Source of the DNA: Lysobacteraceae bacterium
GTDB lineage: Bacteria > Pseudomonadota > Gammaproteobacteria > DSM-19610
Length of the DNA: 14,864 nucleotides
NCBI GenBank assembly: GCA_020201295.1
Contig: JAIVHA010000165.1
Span: 1-14,864 of the forward strand
Direction: 5' to 3'
Both the position numbers and the translations under genes were made by a program. Positions 6,536 through 14,864 of the stretch are shown here, piece by piece. The notes under the pieces were generated by a model, which worked only from the letters and a program-made list of their open reading frames with translations, ran no database searches and had not been told where the DNA came from. Each line of letters begins with the position of its first letter. The first letter of the stretch is position 1.

Positions 6536-6741
6536 TGGCCACGGAAGCACACGGAACTACACGGAAAAATACAATTATGTCGGTCAGGATATCTGTAGGA
6601 GCGACGCCAGTCGCGATAGATGGTTTGGCCCAGCCATCGCGACTGGCGTCGCTCCTACAGTCGCTCCTACAACAGGCATCACACACTCATGCGAGCCTGA
6701 TTAATAATCTTTCCGTGTAGTTCCGTGTGCTTCCGTGGCCA
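6536..6741. repeat. composite inverted-repeat element, copy 2 (better preserved)
   Basis: This 206-bp element occupies the recF-gyrB spacer. Its first 32 bases and last 32 bases are exact reverse complements. Each end holds three CACGGAA heptamers spaced exactly 10 bases apart. Inside, two perfect 22-base REP-like arms face each other at 6595-6616 and 6637-6658; pairing extends to 25 bp (6593-6617 with 6636-6660) around an 18-base loop. A partial arm is tandemly repeated just outside (about 6661-6672). The arms resemble REP sequences mobilised by RAYT enzymes in other proteobacteria. Outside the core, the element is the inverted copy of 5501-5692. No transposase is encoded. Confidence 0.88.
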
Positions 6742-6769
6742 ATAACGATTTTTATCGGGTGGACAGGCG

Positions 6770-9098
<2,329 letters not shown>

Positions 9099-9117
9099 CT
9101 CACCGGCCGTCCCCCGA

Positions 9118-9135
9118 GGCCAGGGATCCCTGGCC
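9118..9135. terminator. perfect palindrome downstream of gyrB, possible terminator stem
   Basis: GGCCAGGGATCCCTGGCC is an 18-base perfect palindrome, 20 bases after the gyrB stop. No T-tract follows it. A second stem (CGGCC 9151-9155 with GGCCG 9162-9166) and an imperfect AAAA/TTTT hairpin ending at 9190 follow in the same 120-bp gap, which separates the replication genes from the pilus operon. Termination somewhere in 9118-9190 is plausible but no single site is canonical. Confidence 0.35.
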
Positions 9136-9218
9136 AGGACCACCATTCGTCGGCCCTGGCTGGCCGTTCGTCCAAAAGCCCTTGGGTTTTCTCCCTGCCG
9201 GCTGCTATTACGGTAGCC

Positions 9219-9758
9219 ATGAAAAACCGTAAAACCAAAATCACCGGGTTCACCCTCATCGAGCTGATGGTCACCATCAGCATCGCGGCCATCCTGCTGG
9301 CCATCGGCGTGCCCAGCTTCCAGGCCATCATCGAGAACAACCGCCTGGCCACCCAGTCCAATGAATTGATCACGGCCGTGAACCTGGCGCGCAGCGAGGC
9401 GATCAAGCGGTCATGCGATATCACCATCGATCCTGGTGCTAACGGTTATGTGCAAGGGTGGACTGTCAGCACAGATACAACATCTGGGCCTGGACGATCA
9501 CCATGCCCGGCCGCAGAAACAGTAAGGGTGTTCGATGGATTCAATGGACTGAAAATCAGAGACGAAGATGATACAAACACCGTGTTCGCTACTTCTATTA
9601 CGTTTAATAGCAGAGGCCAAAAATTCCCTCTTGCTGGAACAGAGACAAGAATCCTTTTGCAACCAGAAAATTGTGCCACTGGTTCGATTGACCGCGCGCG
9701 CGCCATAAGGATCAGTAACACAGGACGAGCGAGTGTCGTCAGGAGAGATTGTGCATGA
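9219..9758 (+). CDS. fimT: type IV minor pilin of the FimT/FimU-GspH family
   Basis: Minor pilins of this group help prime pilus assembly at the inner membrane and sit at the pilus tip. The product is 179 residues. A short basic leader of 10 residues ends in Gly, giving the prepilin peptidase site G/FTLIEL with Glu at mature position +5, then a hydrophobic helix to about residue 32. The motif NRLATQSNELITAVNLARSEAIKR is typical of the GspH/FimT domain. Four cysteines include one two residues from the C-terminus (RRDCA), as in related minor pilins where it closes a disulfide. No strong Shine-Dalgarno is visible. The stop overlaps the pilV ATG by four bases. The 3' half is much richer in A+T than the 5' end. 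FimT and FimU are hard to separate by eye. Confidence 0.85.
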   Translation: MKNRKTKITGFTLIELMVTISIAAILLAIGVPSFQAIIENNRLATQSNELITAVNLARSEAIKRSCDITIDPGANGYVQGWTVSTDTTSGPGRSPCPAAETVRVFDGFNGLKIRDEDDTNTVFATSITFNSRGQKFPLAGTETRILLQPENCATGSIDRARAIRISNTGRASVVRRDCA

Positions 9759-10222
9759 AGGCGACCTTCAAACTAAGGCGGAAAATGGAAAATCCTACTC
9801 AGACACGGCAGAAATGTCAGGGCTTTTCCCTGATGGAGGTGCTGGTTTCAGTACTGGTGCTGGCGATTGGCCTGCTGGGCATCGCGGCCATGCAAGGGAT
9901 TGCCATGCAGGGAAATCACAGTGCCTACATGCGCACCCAGGCCAGCTACCTGGCCTACGAGATCGTCGATGCCATGCGCGCCAATCAGGATCTGGCGCTC
10001 GGGGGCTCCTACAACATTACCTATGGCGCCACGGTTTCCAGTTCGGGTATCGCCTCCACCGACATGGTCGCCTGGCGCGGTCGGGTGACCAGCCTATTGC
10101 CGCAAGGGGACAGCGAAATCACCCAGAATGGAAACCTGTTTACCATTGAGGTGCGCTGGAACGATACCCGGACAGGAACGGTAGCGAATCACCAAGTCCT
10201 CGGCGTCGAGGTGCTGTTATGA
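9755..10222 (+). CDS. pilV: type IV minor pilin PilV
   Basis: PilV is one of the minor pilins forming the tip-priming complex with FimU/FimT, PilW, PilX and PilY1. The product is 155 residues. The leader ends CQG/FSLMEVLVSVLVLAIG, with Gly at 23 and Glu at mature +5, then the motif GIAAMQGIAMQGNHSAYMRT, typical of PilV. I chose the ATG at 9755 because it forms an ATGA overlap with the fimT stop and has AGGAG (9741-9745) 9 bases upstream. An internal ATG at 9785 would also leave an intact prepilin site. It ends in a four-base ATGA overlap with pilW. There is a Cys at -3 in the leader, of no known meaning. Confidence 0.88.
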   Translation: MKATFKLRRKMENPTQTRQKCQGFSLMEVLVSVLVLAIGLLGIAAMQGIAMQGNHSAYMRTQASYLAYEIVDAMRANQDLALGGSYNITYGATVSSSGIASTDMVAWRGRVTSLLPQGDSEITQNGNLFTIEVRWNDTRTGTVANHQVLGVEVLL

Positions 10223-11367
10223 AGCGGACCATCCCGGACCTGTACAAAAGGCAGCAGGGGTTTTCCCTGGTGGAGCTCATGGTGGCCATGGTGCTGGGCC
10301 TGATCCTGTCGGCGGGGATCATCCAGCTGTTCGTGGGCAGCAAGCAGACCTACCGTTTCCACGATTCGATGTCACGGGTGCAGGAAAATGCCCGCTTCGC
10401 CATCGATGCGCTCAACTATGACATCCGCATGGCCGGCGACATGGGCTGCTCGGCCTATGTGCAAAACATCAACAACACCCTGGATGGGCCACCAGCCGCC
10501 TTCAACCCGGGCGCGGGTGTTCAGGGCTGGGAGGCGCTGGGCACCGGCGCCAGCGCGACATTCAACCTGCCTGCGTACAATGCCGCCCTCCTGGATGCGA
10601 GCACGCACGGCGACTGGACAACCTCCGGCGGCGCCTTGCTGGATGGCGGTACCTGGTCCGTGCCGGGGTCGGATATCGTGCGCATCTGGAGGGGGAGCGG
10701 CAATCTGGCGACCATCAACTCGATCTTACCGGGCGCTTCCCAGACGGTGTTGAACGTGACCCCCAACGCCAATATCAGCAATAACGATATCCTGCTGCTG
10801 ACCGACTGCCAGAGTTCCGACTGGGTGCAGGCCTGTAATGTACAGGCGACTAGTAATGGCGCATCGATCAATGGCACTCTCTCCGCCGGTTGTACTCCAG
10901 GGAATGATGTCACCGCGCCCCTCCTGACCCAGGCTGGCGGTCAGCTGGTGAAGCTGGAAAGCTTCATTTACTACGTGGGCAAGCGCAATAACGACGCCAA
11001 CAGTCCGCCAGGCCTCTTCCGTCGCCCCCTCGGCGTGGGCGTGGGCGTGGGCGTGGGCAATAGCGCAGCCGCAGGCACACCGGAGGAAGTGGTCGAGGGC
11101 GTGGAAAGCATGCAGGTCCTGTATGGCAGAGACACCAATGGCGACCGGCAGGCCGACCAGTATGTGACGGCCGACAATGTCGTGGACTGGAGCACAGTGA
11201 TCAGCGTCCAGATCGCGTTGTTGATGGTCGCCAGTGAAAGCAGTGACGATATCAGCGGCCTGGTGAATTATGCCGTCGGGAGTACCACCGCGACGCCGGC
11301 GGCCAATGATCGTCGCCTGCGCCAGGTGTACAACACCAGCGTCACCCTCAGAAACCGCGTCCAGTAA
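10219..11367 (+). CDS. pilW: type IV minor pilin PilW
   Basis: PilW is the largest of the minor pilins in the priming complex. The product is 382 residues. The leader ends QQG/FSLVELMVAMVLGLILSA with Gly at 14 and Glu at mature +5. RVQENARFAIDALNYDIRMAG at about residues 54-74 is the PilW family signature. The globular part holds four cysteines (near CSAYV, DCQSS, QACNV and GCTPG). Residues 272-280 are a (Gly-Val)4-Gly stretch encoded by a perfect hexanucleotide repeat. The gene starts inside the end of pilV by an ATGA overlap, and pilX follows after 12 bases, so co-translation with its neighbours is likely. Confidence 0.88.
   Translation: MKRTIPDLYKRQQGFSLVELMVAMVLGLILSAGIIQLFVGSKQTYRFHDSMSRVQENARFAIDALNYDIRMAGDMGCSAYVQNINNTLDGPPAAFNPGAGVQGWEALGTGASATFNLPAYNAALLDASTHGDWTTSGGALLDGGTWSVPGSDIVRIWRGSGNLATINSILPGASQTVLNVTPNANISNNDILLLTDCQSSDWVQACNVQATSNGASINGTLSAGCTPGNDVTAPLLTQAGGQLVKLESFIYYVGKRNNDANSPPGLFRRPLGVGVGVGVGNSAAAGTPEEVVEGVESMQVLYGRDTNGDRQADQYVTADNVVDWSTVISVQIALLMVASESSDDISGLVNYAVGSTTATPAANDRRLRQVYNTSVTLRNRVQ
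11032..11058 (+). repeat. in-frame hexanucleotide tandem repeat in pilW
   Basis: GGCGTG is repeated four times, followed by GGC. It encodes alternating Gly and Val (residues 272-280 of PilW). Changes in copy number would lengthen or shorten the stretch without breaking the frame. Confidence 0.9.
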
Positions 11368-11379
11368 GGCGGAGCCGAC

Positions 11380-11913
11380 ATGAACGACACAACCCAGCAT
11401 CACGTCACATACGGGACCGCGCCGGCGCAACGGGGCGCCGTCCTGGTCATCAGCCTGATCTTCCTGCTGCTGATGACCATCATCGGCGTGACCACCATGC
11501 AGACTACGACCCTGCAGGAACGCATGGCCGGCAACACCCGTGACATGAACCTCGCGCTGCAGTCGGCGGAATCGGCGCTGCGTGACGGAGAGAATTGGCT
11601 TGCAACAAGCCCGGCAAACAGGGCACAGGCGGATACTCACACCGAGTTGCCGGACCCCATTGCCTGGGACACCACAGTCAATCCGCCACTGAGCACCACC
11701 ATGACCACGTCGCAATACGTGGCCACACCCCCCATCGTCTACGTGGCGCCACCGACCCAGGTGTTCTACGGCGGCAGCCAGGCAGCGGACTTTGCCGGCA
11801 CCACCAGCGGCATGGGGCCACCCGCGAATTATTATCCGGTCACCGCCCAGGCAAGCGGTGGCTCACCCAACGCCATTGTCATGCTGCATACCCGCTTCAA
11901 GGCGATTGAATGA
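11380..11913 (+). CDS. pilX: type IV minor pilin PilX
   Basis: PilX is a minor pilin that links the priming complex to PilY1. The product is 177 residues. The N-terminus has QRG/AVLVISLIFLLLMTIIG, with Gly at 19 before a hydrophobic helix. Mature position +5 is Ile instead of Glu; loss of Glu5 is characteristic of PilX and of the tip-forming GspK-type proteins. The stretch TTLQERMAGNTRDMNLALQS (about residues 43-62) followed by AESALRDGE is the conserved PilX N-terminal motif. A GGAG (11371-11374) lies 5 bases before the ATG. No cysteine is present. It is followed after 45 bases by pilY1, the standard order. Confidence 0.88.
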   Translation: MNDTTQHHVTYGTAPAQRGAVLVISLIFLLLMTIIGVTTMQTTTLQERMAGNTRDMNLALQSAESALRDGENWLATSPANRAQADTHTELPDPIAWDTTVNPPLSTTMTTSQYVATPPIVYVAPPTQVFYGGSQAADFAGTTSGMGPPANYYPVTAQASGGSPNAIVMLHTRFKAIE

Positions 11914-11945
11914 TGTTTCCAGGGCATTGCGAGCGGCGTTACTTT

Positions 11946-11950
11946 GAGGA
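11946..11950 (+). promoter_or_regulatory. ribosome binding site for pilY1
   Basis: GAGGA sits 8 bases before the ATG at 11959 and supports that start, which also gives a good signal peptide. Confidence 0.65.
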
Positions 11951-11958
11951 CGGCAACC

Positions 11959-14864
11959 ATGAATAAGCACACTGCATCATCAAACCCGGTTATCAGCCTC
12001 AAGGGACTGATGTATGGCGCCGCGATGGGTCTTGCGCTGGCCACACCAGTCCAGGCAAATGTGAACATCGCCGATATCCCGCTGTTCCTCTCCGCCAGCG
12101 TGGATCCCAACATCATGTTCGTGATCGACGACTCGGGCTCCATGCACTTTGAACTGATGCCGGACGGGCTGATCCTGTACGATGCGTTCTATGTCTTCCC
12201 CCGGTCCGACAATGTCTATGGCCCCTCGGACTACAACAATCGGGTCCCTACCGTGGACGACAACAATCCCTACAACGCACTGTCGCGCTCGCCGCAGGTC
12301 AATACCCTGTACTATAATCCAGGCATCACCTATACACCCTGGAGCAAATCAGACGGGACGCTCTGGCCCAATGCCGTTGCCAGCGCCGCCTATCACAACC
12401 CTGCCAAGACCAGCGCCGGTAGCCGGGACCTGACCAGCTACAATCTGCAGCACGCCCGCTGGTATTCCTGTTCCTCGGCCTCGTCATGCTTCAACACCTT
12501 GGGCTACAAAAACTTCTGGCCGGCGACATACTTCCGGCACAGCGGCGGCGATATCTGGACCTGGGGCAACTATACGCGGACGGAAATCCGCAGCACCACG
12601 GCTACCTATACCGGCGAGGGCCGCGAGAACCGCACCGACTGCGCCGCCGCATCGACGGCCACCTGCACCTATGCCGAGGAGATCCAGAACTTCGCCAACT
12701 GGTACAGCTATTATCGCTCGCGCATCCTTGCCGCCCGCGCCGGTATCGGCAAAGCCTTCTCCCGGCAGGGCGAAAGCCTGCGCGTCGGCTATGGCGCCAT
12801 CAACAAAGGCTCCAGCACCATCGACAACGTGAGCACGGGCACCATTGTGCGCGGCGTGCGTTCTTTCGCCGGTACCAGCCGCGATGACTTTTTCGATCTG
12901 CTCTATGAAAGCGACATACCCGCGGCAGGCACACCGCTACGCCGTGCACTCGATGACGTCGGGCAGTATTACAGCCGCAGCGATAATCGCGGTCCCTGGG
13001 GCGCGGTGCCCGGAACCGACGACACCAGCGCGCATCTCCAGTGTCGCCAGAGCTATACTATCCTGATGACCGACGGCTACTGGAGTGGGGGCTCCTCCTA
13101 TGATGCCAACACTAACGGCGCGCGCAACAATGTGGACAATTCCACGGGCCCCTCGATCACCGCGCCGGATGGCACCACCTATCAGTACACCGCAGCCGAC
13201 CCCTACAGGGATGGCCGCGGCAACACCTTGGCCGACGTGGCCATGTATTACTGGAATCGCGACCTGCGCACCGACCTGGCCAACGAGGTACCCATCAGCA
13301 CCCAAAACGTGGCCTTCTGGCAGCACATGGTAACCTTCGGTGTTGGCCTGGGCGTCACCGGCACCATCGATCCCGTGGATGCCTGGGATGCGCAAAAGAA
13401 TGGAACGGCGATCACCTGGCCTGATCCGGACACTGGCACGGCGAATTGCAGTGGCGCCGCATGCCCGGCCAGGCTGGATGACCTGCTGCATGCCGCGGTC
13501 AACAGCCGGGGAGGCTTTTTCAGCGCCGCTGATCCGATCACCTTTGCCAACGAACTGAGCGATACCCTTAACACCATCGTAGCGCGAGTGGATAGCTCGT
13601 CAACCTCGGCGGCGGCGAGCTCGGCCACACTGCAAACAGATAGCCTGCTCTATACCGCGGGCTTCCGCGCCAAGGACTGGTCGGGTCAATTGATCGCCCG
13701 TGAAATCAATCCCGACGGGACGGTGAAGACCGCGCTCAAGTGGAACGCTGAGGATGAACTCGTTACGCAGGCCGGCAACGGGACCCGCGAGATCTATACC
13801 TCGGTGCGCAGCGCCATCAATGCCGGAACCCATGTGTTGTCCGGAAACGGCGTGAAGCTCGACCCCACCGCCCTTGGCAGCCTCAGCACCAACCAGCAGG
13901 ATGCCCTCGCCCATGCTCCAGACGGAACGTCGGACGGCTTGGCGGTGAACCGGGTGGAGTGGCTGTATGGTGATGAAAGCGCCCACGCCTCTTTCCGTAG
14001 TCGCCAGGGCGTGGACAGCAATGGCAATGCCGTCACCCGCCTCCTGGGCGACGTGATCGGCTCCAACCCGCAGTTCGCCGGCAAGCGCGATTTCGGCTAC
14101 CGGCGCCTTACCGGGCTCACCCCCAGCTACATCGATTTCCGGGCCAGCAATCCCTACCAGAACCGGCCCGACGTCCTCTATGTAGGCGCCAATGACGGTA
14201 TGCTGCATGCCTTCGACGCCACAACGGGCGAGGAGCTATTTGCCTACATGCCCAGCGAGCTGCTGTTGCCCGAAAGCGGTGACATCCATGCCCGCATCAA
14301 TGACCTGATGGATGCCGATTATGACCACCGCTATTTCGTGGATGGCACGGCCACGGTCTGGGATGCCCACTGGAGCGGCTCCTGGAAATCGGTATTGGTC
14401 GGCACCATGGGTGCCGGCGGTCGTAGCGTGTATGCCCTGGATGTCACCAACCCGCAAAATTTCGACCAGACCAAGGTGCTTTGGGAGTTCACCGATCCCG
14501 ACCTCGGCTATGGTGTGGACAAGCCGACCATCGTGCGTATGCAAAATGGCGAATGGGCCGCGGTGTTCGGCAACGGCTATAACAGCGCCAACCACAAGGC
14601 CGTGCTCTTTGTCGTAAACCTGAGCGATGGCCAGTTGCTGGCCAAGATCGACACCAACCAGGCCAGTGATACGGCCGCCAGTCCCAACGGGCTGTCGACG
14701 CCCACCGTGACCCTGTCCATCGATGACCTGTCGGCCAACCTCGTCTATGCCGGCGACCTGAAGGGCAGGCTGTGGCGCTTCGATGTTTCGTCCACCACCA
14801 CGAGTGATTGGACCGACCAGATTAACCGGGGAGTCCTGTTCCAGGCGCTGGACAGTGGCAACAA
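11959..14864 (+). CDS. pilY1: type IV pilus tip adhesin/assembly protein PilY1, C-terminus beyond the window
   Basis: PilY1 is a large secreted protein carried at the pilus tip; it acts in adhesion, pilus extension and surface sensing. The visible part is 968 codons. A signal peptide (residues 1-33, ending TPVQA) precedes a von Willebrand A-like domain with the metal-site motif DDSGS at 57-61, a Thr in GTPLRRAL at about 325 and MTDGYW at 370-375. The second half is the PilY1 beta-propeller region, beginning near RPDVLYVGANDGMLHAFD (736 on) with GTMGAGGRSVYALDV and VYAGDLKGRLWRFDV (929-943). Seven cysteines occur before residue 503. The acidic calcium loop usually found just before the YAGDL motif is not recognisable here. 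The gene runs off the window without a stop. It is last of the visible minor-pilin operon and has its own good ribosome binding site. Confidence 0.93.
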   Translation, partial: MNKHTASSNPVISLKGLMYGAAMGLALATPVQANVNIADIPLFLSASVDPNIMFVIDDSGSMHFELMPDGLILYDAFYVFPRSDNVYGPSDYNNRVPTVDDNNPYNALSRSPQVNTLYYNPGITYTPWSKSDGTLWPNAVASAAYHNPAKTSAGSRDLTSYNLQHARWYSCSSASSCFNTLGYKNFWPATYFRHSGGDIWTWGNYTRTEIRSTTATYTGEGRENRTDCAAASTATCTYAEEIQNFANWYSYYRSRILAARAGIGKAFSRQGESLRVGYGAINKGSSTIDNVSTGTIVRGVRSFAGTSRDDFFDLLYESDIPAAGTPLRRALDDVGQYYSRSDNRGPWGAVPGTDDTSAHLQCRQSYTILMTDGYWSGGSSYDANTNGARNNVDNSTGPSITAPDGTTYQYTAADPYRDGRGNTLADVAMYYWNRDLRTDLANEVPISTQNVAFWQHMVTFGVGLGVTGTIDPVDAWDAQKNGTAITWPDPDTGTANCSGAACPARLDDLLHAAVNSRGGFFSAADPITFANELSDTLNTIVARVDSSSTSAAASSATLQTDSLLYTAGFRAKDWSGQLIAREINPDGTVKTALKWNAEDELVTQAGNGTREIYTSVRSAINAGTHVLSGNGVKLDPTALGSLSTNQQDALAHAPDGTSDGLAVNRVEWLYGDESAHASFRSRQGVDSNGNAVTRLLGDVIGSNPQFAGKRDFGYRRLTGLTPSYIDFRASNPYQNRPDVLYVGANDGMLHAFDATTGEELFAYMPSELLLPESGDIHARINDLMDADYDHRYFVDGTATVWDAHWSGSWKSVLVGTMGAGGRSVYALDVTNPQNFDQTKVLWEFTDPDLGYGVDKPTIVRMQNGEWAAVFGNGYNSANHKAVLFVVNLSDGQLLAKIDTNQASDTAASPNGLSTPTVTLSIDDLSANLVYAGDLKGRLWRFDVSSTTTSDWTDQINRGVLFQALDSGN

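Noticed and set aside
6590..6660. Rho-independent terminator for recF at the REP hairpin
   Set aside because: The 25-bp stem is long but has no T-tract after it on either strand, and its features are those of a REP doublet. An effect on transcription remains possible.

Overview
The window is a replication-origin neighbourhood of a GC-rich gammaproteobacterium, followed by a type IV pilus minor-pilin cluster. The gene order (mnmE, yidC, yidD, rnpA, rpmH leftward; dnaA, dnaN, recF, gyrB rightward) and the protein sequences fit Gammaproteobacteria. The fimT-pilV-pilW-pilX-pilY1 order is also typical of that class. I cannot name a genus from sequence reading alone.

Layout. Positions 1-2589, minus strand, hold the start of mnmE, then yidC, yidD, rnpA and rpmH. 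They are tightly packed, with yidD overlapping both rnpA and yidC. Positions 2590-2790 form a divergent promoter region with a recognisable rpmH promoter, a DnaA box and a plausible dnaA promoter. Positions 2791-5485 hold dnaA and dnaN, separated by a 244-bp AT-rich spacer. That spacer carries two perfect DnaA boxes, a near-box, and TAG-type trinucleotides resembling a bacterial origin unwinding element; it is the best oriC candidate. Positions 5486-6769 hold recF between two inverted copies of a roughly 200-bp composite repeat (outer CACGGAA-type inverted repeats around a REP doublet). Positions 6770-9098 hold gyrB. From 9219 to the window end lies the minor-pilin operon fimT/gspH, pilV, pilW, pilX and the first 968 codons of pilY1, with stop-start overlaps at the first two junctions and short spacers after them.

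How the genes work together. The leftward group makes ribosomal protein bL34, the RNase P protein, and the YidD/YidC membrane-insertion factors. The rightward group is initiator, sliding clamp, recombination mediator and gyrase. The last group primes and tips type IV pili.

Main oddities. Both recF and gyrB as written carry an internal, out-of-frame loss of sequence (about 94 codons in recF, about 28 codons or roughly 86 nt in gyrB), although each half is well conserved. Since GyrB is normally essential, a sequence or assembly error is the first explanation; real decay with a second copy elsewhere is the alternative. The inverted repeat elements around recF, with a central core whose orientation disagrees with its arms, are the most interesting structure. 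I found no CRISPR array, tRNA, rRNA, prophage, defence system or transposase gene.
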